The notes: generated by a model from the letters alone, not told the origin. Numbered from the stretch's first letter, positions 25,499 to 34,747 are shown. The stretch is 64,000 nucleotides of DNA from Kosakonia sp. H02 (GCA_030704225.1 CP131915.1:2666001-2730000); one strand, 5' to 3'. Numbers and translations are program-made.

Positions 25499-25526
25499 AA
25501 AAAGCCGCCTTCAAAGGCGGCTTTTT
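25497..25526. terminator. Bidirectional terminator between the 70-residue gene and lpd
   Basis: AAAGCCGCCTT (25501-25511) pairs with AAGGCGGCTTT (25513-25523 region) around a tiny loop, with A-run before and T-run after. It can stop both convergent transcription units. Confidence 0.92.
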
Positions 25527-25546
25527 CATATATACACAAAAGAAAT

Positions 25547-26971
25547 TTATTTTTTCTTCGCTTTCGGGTTCGGCAGGTCGGTGATGCTACCTTCGAACAC
25601 TTCTGCCGCCAGACCGACGGATTCGTGCAGAGTCGGGTGCGCGTGAATGGTCAGCGCGATGTCTTCTGCGTCGCAGCCCATTTCGATAGCCAGACCGATT
25701 TCACCCAGCAGCTCACCGCCATTGGTGCCAACAATCGCGCCACCGATAACACGGTGCGTCTCTTTGTCGAAAATCAGTTTGGTCATACCGTCAGCGCAAT
25801 CGGAAGCGATAGCACGGCCAGAAGCAGCCCACGGGAAGGTGGCGGTTTCATAGCTGATGCCTTTCTCTTTCGCTTCTTTCTCGGTCAGACCCACCCATGC
25901 CACTTCTGGCTCGGTGTAGGCGATGGACGGAATCACTTTCGGATCGAAGTAGTGTTTCTTACCGGCGATAACTTCTGCGGCAACGTGGCCTTCATGCACG
26001 CCTTTGTGCGCCAGCATCGGCTGACCGACGATATCGCCGATAGCAAAGATGTGCGGCACGTTGGTGCGCAGTTGTTTATCAACACGGATAAAGCCACGGT
26101 CGTCCACTTCCACGCCCGCTTTGCCTGCGTCGAGATTTTTACCGTTCGGCACACGGCCGATAGCCACCAGCACGGCGTCGTAACGCTGCGGTTCTGCCGG
26201 GGCTTTTTTGCCTTCCATGGAAACGTAAATACCGTCTTCTTTCGCTTCAACGGCAGTCACTTTGGTTTCCAGCATCAGGTTGAATTTCTTGCTGATGCGT
26301 TTGGTGAAGACTTTAACGATGTCTTTGTCAGCCGCCGGGATAACCTGGTCGAACATTTCAACCACGTCAATCTGGGAGCCCAGTGCGTCATACACGGTCC
26401 CCATTTCCAGACCGATGATACCGCCACCCATCACCAGCAGGCGTTCCGGGACGGATTTCAGTTCCAGTGCGTCGGTGGAATCCCACACGCGCGGGTCATC
26501 ATGCGGAATGAACGGCAGTTGAATCGGACGGGAACCCGCCGCGATGATCGCGTTGTCGAAGTTGATCACGGTTTTGCCGTTTTCACCTTCAACTTCCAGG
26601 GTGTTCGCCCCGGTGAATTTACCCAGACCGTTAACCACTTTGACTTTACGGCCTTTCGCCATACCCGCCAGACCACCGGTCAACTGCGTGATCACTTTCT
26701 CTTTCCAGGTACGGATTTTATTGATATCGGTTTGCGGTTCGCCGAAGACGATACCGTGTTCAGCCAGCGCTTTGGCTTCTTCAATCACTTTTGCAACGTG
26801 CAGCAGCGCTTTAGACGGGATACAACCCACATTCAGACAAACACCGCCGAGGGTGTTGTAACGTTCAACGATGACGGTTTCCAGACCTAAATCAGCGCAA
26901 CGGAAGGCAGCAGAGTAACCTGCCGGGCCTGCCCCAAGTACCACGACCTGAGTTTTGATTTCAGTACTCAT
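25547..26971 (-). CDS. lpd: Dihydrolipoamide dehydrogenase (E3)
   Basis: Lpd reoxidises dihydrolipoamide in the pyruvate and 2-oxoglutarate dehydrogenase complexes and in glycine cleavage. The 474-residue product is nearly identical to the E. coli protein. The FAD-binding G-A-G-P-A-G is at 14-19, the redox disulfide Cys45/Cys50 in G-G-V-C-L-N-V-G-C, the NAD-binding G-G-G-I-I-G near 182, and the active His in H-A-H-P-T-L-H-E near 444. Of two adjacent ATGs, 26971 is better spaced (5 bases) from AAGAGG. A 200-bp gap after aceF gives lpd its own promoter as in E. coli. Confidence 0.98.
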   Translation of the reverse strand: MSTEIKTQVVVLGAGPAGYSAAFRCADLGLETVIVERYNTLGGVCLNVGCIPSKALLHVAKVIEEAKALAEHGIVFGEPQTDINKIRTWKEKVITQLTGGLAGMAKGRKVKVVNGLGKFTGANTLEVEGENGKTVINFDNAIIAAGSRPIQLPFIPHDDPRVWDSTDALELKSVPERLLVMGGGIIGLEMGTVYDALGSQIDVVEMFDQVIPAADKDIVKVFTKRISKKFNLMLETKVTAVEAKEDGIYVSMEGKKAPAEPQRYDAVLVAIGRVPNGKNLDAGKAGVEVDDRGFIRVDKQLRTNVPHIFAIGDIVGQPMLAHKGVHEGHVAAEVIAGKKHYFDPKVIPSIAYTEPEVAWVGLTEKEAKEKGISYETATFPWAASGRAIASDCADGMTKLIFDKETHRVIGGAIVGTNGGELLGEIGLAIEMGCDAEDIALTIHAHPTLHESVGLAAEVFEGSITDLPNPKAKKK

Positions 26972-27142
26972 CATGACCTCTTATTGATTTCCGGCGGTCA
27001 GGGGTACTTCATGTCGCCCTTCATCCACCGGGACGTTCTATCCGCCCGCAGTTTACAAAATTGTTAACATTTTTGAAACAACAAACGGCTAACGATTTGT
27101 CCTTTGCCCCTGATAACCCCAAAAGCAGAATGAGATTAGCAG

Positions 27143-27169
27143 AAAAAAGCCGGCCGTTTGGCCGGCTTT
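27143..27169 (-). terminator. aceF terminator
   Basis: AAAGCCGGCC (27146-27155) and GGCCGGCTTT (27160-27169 region) form a perfect stem with a GTTT loop, and the minus strand continues into a run of T. It lies a few bases after the aceF stop. Confidence 0.9.
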
Positions 27170-27173
27170 CCGA

Positions 27174-29063
27174 TTACATCACCAGACGGCGAATGTCAGA
27201 CAGCATGTTGTTGATGATAGTGATAAAGCGCGCACCATCAGCACCGTCAATCACACGGTGGTCGAAGGAGAGCGAAATCGGCATCATCAGGCGCGGAACG
27301 AACTCTTTACCGTTCCACACCGGTTCCATCGCTGACTTAGAGACACCCAGAATTGCCACTTCCGGCGCGTTAACAATCGGCGCGAAGTGGGTGGTCCCCA
27401 GGCCGCCGATGCTGGAGATGGTAAAGCAGCCGCCCTGCATTTCGCCAGCGGTCAGCTTGCCATCACGCGCTTTTTTGGAGATGACGGTCAGTTCGCGAGA
27501 CAGTTCGGTAACGCTCTTCTTGTTCACGTCTTTAAAGACCGGAACCACCAGGCCATTCGGGGTATCAACCGCCACACCGATGTTGATGTATTTTTTCAGC
27601 GTCAGACGCTGGCCATCTTCAGACAGAGAACTGTTGAAACGTGGCATCTGCTCAAGGGCCGCAGCAACGGCTTTCATGATGAAGACCACCGGCGTGAATT
27701 TCACGTCCAGTTTACGTTTCTCAGCTTCGGCGTTCTGCTGTTTACGGAACGCTTCCAGATCGGTGATATCGGTTTTGTCGAAGTGCGTAACGTGCGGGAT
27801 CATCACCCAGTTACGGCTCAGGTTCGCACCGGAGATTTTCTGGATACGACCCAGTTCCACTTCTTCAATTTCACCAAACTTGCTGAAGTCCACTTTCGGC
27901 CACGGCAGCATGCCTGGCAGACCACCACCGGCGGCGGCAGGTGCAGATTCAGCGCGTTTCACCGCGTCTTTCACGTAAGCCTGAACGTCTTCGCGCAGGA
28001 TACGGCCTTTACGGCCGGTGCCTTTCACTTTCGCCAGGTTAACGCCGAATTCGCGCGCCAGGCGGCGGATCAGCGGTGTTGCATGGACGTAAGCGTCGTT
28101 TTCTGCAAAGTCAGATTTACCTTCTGCTTTGGCCGGAGCCGCCGCCGCTTTTTCTGCTTTTGCAGCCGGTGCCGGTGCCGCTTCCTGTTTCGCTGCCGGA
28201 GCAGCCGCAGGCGCAGCGCCTTCCACTTCGAACACCATAATCAGCGAGCCGGTGGAGACTTTGTCGCCCACGTTCACTTTCAGTTCTTTCACCGTACCGG
28301 CGAACGGAGCCGGGACTTCCATTGAGGCTTTGTCACCTTCAACGGTAATCAGAGACTGTTCAGCGGAGACTTTGTCGCCCACTTTGACCATCACTTCGGT
28401 CACTTCAACTTCGTCACCGCCGATATCCGGCACGTTAACGTCTTTCGCGCCAACCGTTGCCGCCGGAGCAGAAGCCGCTTGCTCTTTCACCTGCGGTTTC
28501 GCCTCAGAGGCAGCCGGTGCAGCACCCGCCACTTCGAAGACCATAATCAGTGAACCGGTGGAGACTTTGTCGCCGGTATTCACTTTGATCTCTTTCACGG
28601 TACCGGCAAACGGCGCCGGAACTTCCATAGAGGCTTTGTCACCTTCTACGGTGATCAGCGACTGCTCAGCGGTCACGCTGTCGCCCACTTTCACCAGGAT
28701 TTCGGTGACTTCAACTTCGTCGCCGCCGATATCCGGAACATTAACGTCTTTCGCTGCCGCAGCGGCGGGAGCCGCCGGAGCCGCTTCTTTCTTCTCTTCT
28801 GCCTGAGCTGGTGCAGCGTCTGCTGCACCGTCGGCGGAATCGAAAATCATGATCAATTTACCGGTCTCGGTTTTGTCGCCGACAGAGACTTTGATCTCTT
28901 TTACGACGCCAGCCTGCGGAGACGGAACTTCCATAGAGGCTTTGTCGCCTTCTACGGTGATCAGCGACTGTTCAGCTTCAACTTTGTCGCCCACTTTGAC
29001 CAGAATTTCGGTGATTTCTACTTCATCAGACCCGATGTCCGGTACGTTGATTTCGATAGCCAT
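27174..29063 (-). CDS. aceF: Pyruvate dehydrogenase E2, dihydrolipoyl acetyltransferase
   Basis: AceF is the core of the pyruvate dehydrogenase complex and moves the acetyl group from E1 to CoA. The 629-residue product has three tandem lipoyl domains (about residues 1-80, 105-185, 207-285), each with V-E-G-D-K-A-S-M-E-V-P carrying the lipoylated Lys (Lys41 in the first), joined by Ala/Pro-rich linkers. The subunit-binding domain (R-R-L-A-R-E-F-G-V-N-L) follows at about 325-365, then the catalytic domain ending with S-F-D-H-R-V-I-D-G-A-D. It starts 14 bp after aceE. Confidence 0.98.
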   Translation of the reverse strand: MAIEINVPDIGSDEVEITEILVKVGDKVEAEQSLITVEGDKASMEVPSPQAGVVKEIKVSVGDKTETGKLIMIFDSADGAADAAPAQAEEKKEAAPAAPAAAAAKDVNVPDIGGDEVEVTEILVKVGDSVTAEQSLITVEGDKASMEVPAPFAGTVKEIKVNTGDKVSTGSLIMVFEVAGAAPAASEAKPQVKEQAASAPAATVGAKDVNVPDIGGDEVEVTEVMVKVGDKVSAEQSLITVEGDKASMEVPAPFAGTVKELKVNVGDKVSTGSLIMVFEVEGAAPAAAPAAKQEAAPAPAAKAEKAAAAPAKAEGKSDFAENDAYVHATPLIRRLAREFGVNLAKVKGTGRKGRILREDVQAYVKDAVKRAESAPAAAGGGLPGMLPWPKVDFSKFGEIEEVELGRIQKISGANLSRNWVMIPHVTHFDKTDITDLEAFRKQQNAEAEKRKLDVKFTPVVFIMKAVAAALEQMPRFNSSLSEDGQRLTLKKYINIGVAVDTPNGLVVPVFKDVNKKSVTELSRELTVISKKARDGKLTAGEMQGGCFTISSIGGLGTTHFAPIVNAPEVAILGVSKSAMEPVWNGKEFVPRLMMPISLSFDHRVIDGADGARFITIINNMLSDIRRLVM

Positions 29064-29077
29064 TGTCTCTTTACCTC

Positions 29078-31741
29078 TTACGCCAGACGCGGGTTAACTT
29101 TATCTGCATCGATGTTGAATCTGGTGATTGCTTCCGCCACCACTTTCTTGTCGATTTCGCCACGTTTAGCCAGTTCGCCCAGTGCTGCTACAACCACATA
29201 AGAAGCATCAACTTCGAAGTGGTGACGCAGGTTTTCACGGCTGTCGGAGCGACCAAAGCCGTCGGTACCCAGTACGCGGTAATCATCAGCCGGTACATAA
29301 GTACGAACCTGCTCGGCGAACAGTTTCATATAGTCAGTCGATGCTACAGCCGGTGCGTCGTTCATCACCTGAGCGATGTACGGAACGCGCGGGGTTTCCA
29401 GCGGGTGCAGCATGTTCCAGCGTTCACAATCCTGGCCATCACGCGCAAGCTCGGTGAAGGACGTCACGCTATACACGTCAGAACCCACGCCGTAGTCTTT
29501 CGCCAGGATCTGCGCCGCTTCACGCACGTGACGCAGAATAGAACCGGAGCCCAGCAGCTGAACTTTACCTTTGCTACCTTCAACGGTTTCGAGTTTGTAG
29601 ATACCTTTACGGATACCTTCCTCGGCACCTTCCGGCATCGCCGGCATGTGGTAGTTTTCGTTCAGCGTGGTGATGTAGTAGTAAACGTTCTCTTGTTTTT
29701 CACCGTACATACGTTGCAGGCCGTCATGCATGATGACAGCCACTTCGTACGCGTAAGACGGGTCGTAAGAGATACAGTTCGGGATAGTCAGCGACTGAAT
29801 GTGGCTATGACCATCTTCGTGTTGCAGACCTTCACCGTTCAGGGTCGTACGACCGGAAGTCCCGCCTACCAGGAAGCCGCGAGCCTGCTGGTCGCCAGCC
29901 TGCCAGCACAGGTCACCGATACGCTGGAAACCGAACATGGAGTAGTAAATGTAGAACGGGATCATCGGCAGGTTGTTGGTGCTGTAAGAAGTCGCAGCCG
30001 CCAGCCAGGATGCGCCAGCACCCAGTTCGTTGATACCTTCCTGGAGGATCTGGCCTTTCTCGTCTTCTTTGTAGTAAGCAACCTGCTCACGGTCCTGCGG
30101 GGTGTACTGCTGGCCGTTCGGGCTGTAAATACCAATCTGACGGAACAGACCTTCCATACCGAAGGTACGCGCTTCGTCGGCAATGATCGGAACCAGACGA
30201 TCTTTAATCGACTTGTTCTTCAGCATCACGTTCAGGGCACGCACGAAAGCGATAGTGGTGGAGATCTCTTTGTTCTGCTCTTCCAGCAGCTGAGAGAAGT
30301 CTTCCAGCGCCGGCAGATCCAGTTTTTCAGTGAATTTCGGCTGACGAGATGGCAGGTAGCCTTTCAGCGCCTGGCGACGTTCGTGCAGGTACTTGTGCTC
30401 TTCAGAACCTTCATCGAAAGTCAGGTAAGCGAGTTTTTCAACCTGCTCATCAGTGACAGGAACATTGAAACGGTCGCGGATGTAACGTACGCCGTCCATG
30501 TTCATTTTCTTCACCTGGTGAGCGATGTTTTTACCTTCGGCGGTGTCGCCCATGCCGTAACCTTTAATGGTGTGGGCCAGGATGACAGTTGCTTTGCCTT
30601 TGGTTTCCTGCGCTTTTTTCAGTGCAGCGTAGATTTTCTTCGGATCGTGACCGCCACGGTTCAGGGCCCAGATCTGCTCATCAGTCCAGTCTGCAACCAG
30701 CGCGGCGGTTTCCGGGTATTTACCGAAGAAGTGCTCGCGAACGTACGCACCATCTTTGGATTTGAAGGTCTGGTAATCGCCGTCGACGGTTTCGTTCATC
30801 AGCTGGATCAGTTTACCGCTGGTGTCTTTACGCAGCAGTTCGTCCCAACGAGAACCCCACATCACCTTGATAACGTTCCAGCCAGCACCTGCGAAGATGC
30901 CTTCCAGTTCGTTGATGATTTTGCCGTTACCGGTGACCGGGCCATCCAGACGTTGCAGGTTACAGTTGATGATGAAGCACAGGTTGTCCAGTTTTTCACG
31001 GGTGGCGATAGTGATCGCACCTTTGGATTCCGGCTCATCCATCTCACCGTCGCCCAGGAAAGCGTAAACGGTTTGTTCAGAGGTATCTTTCAGACCGCGG
31101 TGTTCCAGGTATTTCAGGAACTTCGCCTGATAGATAGCACCAATCGGGCCCAGACCCATGGATACGGTCGGGAACTGCCAGAATTCCGGCATCAGTTTCG
31201 GGTGCGGGTAAGAAGAGAGACCTTTACCGTGAACTTCCTGACGGAAGTTGTTCATTTGCTCTTCAGTCAGACGACCTTCAACAAATGCACGTGCATAGAC
31301 GCCCGGAGAGATGTGGCCCTGGAAGTAAACCAGGTCGCCACCGTCTTTCTCGTTGCGGGCGCGGAAGAAGTGGTTGAAGCAAACTTCGTAAATGGTCGCA
31401 GAAGACTGGAAGGAAGCCATGTGGCCGCCCAGCTCGAGGTCTTTTTTGGACGCGCGCAGAACGGTCATGATGGCGTTCCAGCGGATAGCTGAACGGATAC
31501 GGCGTTCCAGTTCCAGATTGCCCGGGTATTCCGGCTCATCTTCAACGGCAATAGTGTTTACGTAGTTGCTCGCCCCTGTGCCAGCTGCCACTTTCACACC
31601 GCCTTTGCGGGCTTCAGAAAGGAGCTGGTCAATCAGATACTGAGCACGCTCAACACCTTCTTCACGGATGACCGATTCGATCGCCTGTTGCCAGTCGCGA
31701 GTTTCGATCGGATCCACGTCATTTTGTAAACGTTCTGACAT
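29078..31741 (-). CDS. aceE: Pyruvate dehydrogenase E1 component
   Basis: AceE is the thiamine-diphosphate enzyme that decarboxylates pyruvate and acetylates the E2 lipoyl groups. The 887-residue homodimeric form matches E. coli AceE. The thiamine-diphosphate motif begins with G-D-G-E-M-D-E-P-E-S (about residues 229-238) and continues to the N-C-N-L-Q-R-L-D region near 260. The ribosome site AAGGAAT precedes the ATG. It is transcribed after pdhR, from which it is separated by 160 bp containing a long hairpin. Confidence 0.98.
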   Translation of the reverse strand: MSERLQNDVDPIETRDWQQAIESVIREEGVERAQYLIDQLLSEARKGGVKVAAGTGASNYVNTIAVEDEPEYPGNLELERRIRSAIRWNAIMTVLRASKKDLELGGHMASFQSSATIYEVCFNHFFRARNEKDGGDLVYFQGHISPGVYARAFVEGRLTEEQMNNFRQEVHGKGLSSYPHPKLMPEFWQFPTVSMGLGPIGAIYQAKFLKYLEHRGLKDTSEQTVYAFLGDGEMDEPESKGAITIATREKLDNLCFIINCNLQRLDGPVTGNGKIINELEGIFAGAGWNVIKVMWGSRWDELLRKDTSGKLIQLMNETVDGDYQTFKSKDGAYVREHFFGKYPETAALVADWTDEQIWALNRGGHDPKKIYAALKKAQETKGKATVILAHTIKGYGMGDTAEGKNIAHQVKKMNMDGVRYIRDRFNVPVTDEQVEKLAYLTFDEGSEEHKYLHERRQALKGYLPSRQPKFTEKLDLPALEDFSQLLEEQNKEISTTIAFVRALNVMLKNKSIKDRLVPIIADEARTFGMEGLFRQIGIYSPNGQQYTPQDREQVAYYKEDEKGQILQEGINELGAGASWLAAATSYSTNNLPMIPFYIYYSMFGFQRIGDLCWQAGDQQARGFLVGGTSGRTTLNGEGLQHEDGHSHIQSLTIPNCISYDPSYAYEVAVIMHDGLQRMYGEKQENVYYYITTLNENYHMPAMPEGAEEGIRKGIYKLETVEGSKGKVQLLGSGSILRHVREAAQILAKDYGVGSDVYSVTSFTELARDGQDCERWNMLHPLETPRVPYIAQVMNDAPAVASTDYMKLFAEQVRTYVPADDYRVLGTDGFGRSDSRENLRHHFEVDASYVVVAALGELAKRGEIDKKVVAEAITRFNIDADKVNPRLA

Positions 31742-31780
31742 GGGGGGTATTCCTTATCTATCTAATCGTTGATTTGTCTG

Positions 31781-31827
31781 GAACCTGTCCCATTGCATCC
31801 TTGAGAAAGACGCAATAAGACAGGTTC
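31781..31827. other. Long imperfect hairpin in the pdhR-aceE gap
   Basis: GAACCTGTC (31781-31789) pairs exactly with GACAGGTTC (31819-31827). After a CC/AA mismatch, ATTGC (31792-31796) pairs with GCAAT (31812-31816), leaving a loop of about 15 bases. It ends about 40 bp before the aceE start, has no T-run, and would sit in the pdhR-aceE transcript. Likely roles are mRNA processing or stability, or an operator; the sequence does not decide. Confidence 0.7.
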
Positions 31828-31901
31828 TGCGTTTAGTTGCCGCGCTCTACAGTTTGGCGCTGGTGTTACAACTCTTCCGGCACAAAAAGCACCAGAAAAT
31901 C

Positions 31902-32666
31902 CTAATTCTTGCGCTGCTCCAGCCGACGAAGCGAGCGTTCACGACGGCTCTGCTCACGGCTGCGATCCAGCAAAATCTCTTCGATAAACGCCAGGTGACG
32001 GTGCGACGCTTCGCGCGCCTCTTCCGGCTTCCCGGCCATGATCGCCGCGAAAATACTCGCTCGATGGTTGCTGACAAGCGGGAGCATTTCCCGGCGCGCG
32101 TACAGCAATTCGAAGTTTTGACGAACGTTTTGCGCCAACATCGGCTCCATGCAGCGTAGCAGATGAAGGAGAACGACATTATGTGCCGCTTCCGTTACGG
32201 CGATTTGATACTGCACGACAGCGTCCGATTCCGCGTCCAGATCGCCCGATTGCTGCGCCAGTTCGATAGCCCGATGCAGCTCGCCAATGCGCACTTTGTC
32301 TTCCTCGGTGCTGCGTAGCGCTGCGTAATAGGCGGCAATGCCTTCCAGCGCGTGGCGCGTTTCAAGAAGGTCAAACTGGGATTCGGGGTGATCGGTCAGA
32401 AGTTCTACCAGCGGGTCGCTGAAGCTCTGCCACAGACTGCTTTGGACAAAGGTACCACCGCCCTGGCGACGAAGGAGCAGGCCTTTCGCTTCGAGGCGCT
32501 GAATGGCCTCGCGCAGTGAAGGACGAGAAACATCGAACTGTTTGGCCAGTTCGCGTTCTGGAGGAAGTTTTTCACCGGGACGTAATGTCCCTTCGAGAAT
32601 CAAAAACTCCAGTTGCTGCTCAATCACATCGGATAGTTTCGGTTGGCGGATTTTGCTGTAGGCCAT
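31902..32666 (-). CDS. pdhR: PdhR, pyruvate-sensing GntR-family repressor
   Basis: PdhR represses its own operon and several respiratory genes and is released by pyruvate. The 254-residue product has an N-terminal winged helix (about residues 10-75, with P-P-E-R-E-L-A-K-Q-F-D-V-S-R-P-S-L-R-E-A) and a C-terminal all-helical FCD domain that binds the effector. Length equals E. coli PdhR. The gene leads the pdhR-aceE-aceF-lpd operon and has a PdhR operator over its promoter. Confidence 0.97.
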   Translation of the reverse strand: MAYSKIRQPKLSDVIEQQLEFLILEGTLRPGEKLPPERELAKQFDVSRPSLREAIQRLEAKGLLLRRQGGGTFVQSSLWQSFSDPLVELLTDHPESQFDLLETRHALEGIAAYYAALRSTEEDKVRIGELHRAIELAQQSGDLDAESDAVVQYQIAVTEAAHNVVLLHLLRCMEPMLAQNVRQNFELLYARREMLPLVSNHRASIFAAIMAGKPEEAREASHRHLAFIEEILLDRSREQSRRERSLRRLEQRKN

Positions 32667-32697
32667 TGTTCCCTGTCTCTGCCATTCGCCCGGAGTA

Positions 32698-32719
32698 AAT
32701 TGGTCTTACCAATTTCATA
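32698..32719 (-). promoter_or_regulatory. PdhR operator and -10 element of the pdhR promoter
   Basis: AATTGGTCTTACCAATT (32698-32714) is the PdhR box; its complement AATTGGTAAGACCAATT equals the E. coli operator. On the minus strand the candidate -10 TATGAA (32714-32719) abuts the box, so bound PdhR would cover the transcription start. This is autorepression relieved by pyruvate. Confidence 0.92.
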
Positions 32720-33201
32720 TTCGTGACGCTAAAGTAACAAAGTATTCACCTTCTGTCCATACAGGTTTTGATTGAAATCAGTAAACCACGCACATTTTAA
32801 CAATCGAACAGAAATAGCGTTTCAAAGATGTAACCTTGCACAAATGACTCGTTTACCACGAAAGAGGGAGTTTTAACTTTCCTGAAACGGCAATTAAGGC
32901 AAATGAACCGATTCAGTTAATGAATAAATGATTATTTATGCTTTATAAATGCATAAAAAATAAATTCATAATCATGCGAGGGGTAAAAGGGGTATTTACA
33001 AATGGTTTCTTTTTCGCCAGCTCGTCATCTGAGATTCATAAAGCAGATGCATTCCCGCGCACTTATCACTATTCTGAGCGCTGTGAAAGGGTCTGGCATA
33101 AAATCGTGCTGCCATTTCGTAAAGCAAAAAATACAAACAACTGGAAGTTATTCCTTACACGCAAAAGCTAGCGTACATAAAATAATCACTCACGAGGTTT
33201 C
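32720..33201. other. Intergenic region between pdhR and aroP
   Basis: This 480-bp stretch separates divergent pdhR and aroP. The left edge holds the upstream part of the pdhR promoter. From about 32,900 it is very AT-rich. E. coli aroP is controlled by TyrR through boxes in this region; I see only an imperfect TyrR-like arrangement near GGTAAAAGGGGTATTTACA (32,981-33,000), which I do not regard as secure. A 77-codon open frame at 32,938-33,171 has no ribosome site or plausible protein composition. Confidence 0.55.
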
Positions 33202-34575
33202 ATGATGGAAGGTCAACAGCACGGCGATCAGCTAAAGCGCGGCCTTAAGAACCGCCATATTCAGCTTATCGCGCTGGGCGGGGCTATTGGGACTGGCCTG
33301 TTTCTGGGCAGCGCTTCAGTTATTCAATCTGCCGGCCCCGGCATTATCCTGGGCTACGCCATTGCCGGTTTTATTGCGTTTTTGATCATGCGCCAGCTCG
33401 GCGAAATGGTCGTCGAAGAGCCAGTGGCAGGGTCGTTCAGCCACTTCGCTTATAAATACTGGGGCAGCTTCGCCGGTTTTGCTTCCGGCTGGAACTACTG
33501 GGTGCTGTATGTTCTGGTCGCGATGGCAGAACTGACGGCGGTCGGTAAATATGTTCAGTTCTGGTGGCCGGAAATCCCCACCTGGGTTTCTGCGGCCGCC
33601 TTCTTTGTCATCATCAACGCCATCAACCTGACCAACGTTAAAGTGTTTGGTGAGATGGAGTTCTGGTTCGCCATTATTAAAGTCTTCGCCGTGGTGGCGA
33701 TGATCATCTTTGGCGGCTGGCTACTGTTTAGCGACAGCGCAGGTCCGCAGGCGACCGTGCGTAACCTGTGGGAACAGGGCGGCTTCTTGCCGCACGGCAT
33801 CGGCGGGCTGGTGATGATGATGGCTATCATCATGTTCTCGTTCGGTGGGCTGGAGCTGGTCGGTATTACCGCCGCCGAAGCCGACAACCCGGAGCAAAGC
33901 ATTCCGAAAGCGACCAACCAGGTTATTTACCGCATCCTGATCTTTTATGTCGGTTCACTGGCCGTGCTGCTCTCTTTGCTGCCATGGACACGCGTCACCG
34001 CCGACACCAGCCCGTTTGTACTGATCTTTCACGAACTGGGCGACTCTTTCGTTGCCAACGCGTTGAATATCGTGGTGCTGACCGCAGCGCTCTCCGTTTA
34101 CAACAGCTGCGTTTACTGCAACAGCCGCATGCTGTTTGGCCTGGCAAAACAGGGTAACGCGCCGAAAATGCTGCAAAAAACAGATAAACGCGGCGTGCCG
34201 GTCAATACCATTCTGGTCTCTGCCCTTTTCACCGCCTTGTGCGTACTGATCAACTATTTGGCACCGGACTCGGCGTTCGGCCTGTTGATGGCGCTGGTGG
34301 TTTCCGCGCTGGTAATTAACTGGGCGATGATCAGCCTGGCGCATATGCGTTTTCGCCGGGCTAAACAGCAGCAAGGCGTCACGCCGCGCTTCCCGGCGCT
34401 GCTCTACCCGCTCGGTAACTGGATCTGCCTGCTGTTTATGGCGGGTGTGCTGGTTATCATGCTGATGACGCCTGGCATGGCGATCTCGGTGTGGCTGATC
34501 CCGGTGTGGATTGCCATTCTGGCTGTTGGCTACCTGTTCCGACAGAAAAATGCAAAAGCGGTGAAAGCGCAATAA
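33202..34575 (+). CDS. aroP: Aromatic amino acid permease AroP
   Basis: AroP imports phenylalanine, tyrosine and tryptophan by proton symport. The 457-residue APC-family protein has 12 hydrophobic spans; span 1 carries the substrate-binding G-G-A-I-G-T-G-L-F motif near residue 26, and E-E-P-V-A-G-S-F follows span 2. Sequence and length match E. coli AroP, which also begins M-M-E-G-Q-Q-H-G. Confidence 0.96.
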   Translation: MMEGQQHGDQLKRGLKNRHIQLIALGGAIGTGLFLGSASVIQSAGPGIILGYAIAGFIAFLIMRQLGEMVVEEPVAGSFSHFAYKYWGSFAGFASGWNYWVLYVLVAMAELTAVGKYVQFWWPEIPTWVSAAAFFVIINAINLTNVKVFGEMEFWFAIIKVFAVVAMIIFGGWLLFSDSAGPQATVRNLWEQGGFLPHGIGGLVMMMAIIMFSFGGLELVGITAAEADNPEQSIPKATNQVIYRILIFYVGSLAVLLSLLPWTRVTADTSPFVLIFHELGDSFVANALNIVVLTAALSVYNSCVYCNSRMLFGLAKQGNAPKMLQKTDKRGVPVNTILVSALFTALCVLINYLAPDSAFGLLMALVVSALVINWAMISLAHMRFRRAKQQQGVTPRFPALLYPLGNWICLLFMAGVLVIMLMTPGMAISVWLIPVWIAILAVGYLFRQKNAKAVKAQ

Positions 34576-34590
34576 TCCCCGCCCGCCCTT

Positions 34591-34618
34591 CCCTCTCCCG
34601 CCCGGGAGAGGGTTGTTA
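34591..34618 (+). terminator. aroP terminator
   Basis: CCCTCTCCCG (34591-34600) and CGGGAGAGGG (34603-34612) form a perfect 10-bp stem with a CC loop followed by TTGTTAT. It starts 16 bp after the aroP stop and separates aroP from the symporter gene. Confidence 0.85.
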
Positions 34619-34690
34619 TACCTTTGTTACCTTCCTCACACTTTCCTTTACATAGCCATTTTGTCCATCTCTCCGGCCTGATCCTGCTAC

Positions 34691-34706
34691 GCAAACAAAA
34701 ATTTGC
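34691..34706. promoter_or_regulatory. Inverted repeat, candidate operator of the symporter/GH43 operon
   Basis: GCAAACAAAAATTTGC is an exact GCAAA/TTTGC dyad with a six-base spacer, 42 bp before the symporter ATG. The position suits an operator; no local regulator gene is present to pair it with. Confidence 0.45.
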
Positions 34707-34747
34707 AGGCGAATAATTCATGCCATACCTCAGAGGGAGAACCGACA

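Noticed and set aside
25625..26890. A 421-codon open frame antisense to lpd
   Set aside because: Low-complexity His/Phe/Arg-rich translation and full overlap with the near-identical lpd gene.
29063..31492. An 809-codon open frame antisense to aceE
   Set aside because: Same reasoning: codon bias of a highly expressed gene keeps the antisense frame open. The sequence resembles no protein family I know.
32981..33000. Possible TyrR box before aroP (GGTAAAAGGGGTATTTACA)
   Set aside because: Half-site spacing does not fit TGTAAA-N6-TTTACA; only one half matches, so it was not annotated as a site.
32938..33171. A 77-codon open frame upstream of aroP
   Set aside because: No ribosome site, weak composition, and it lies in the AT-rich regulatory leader of aroP.
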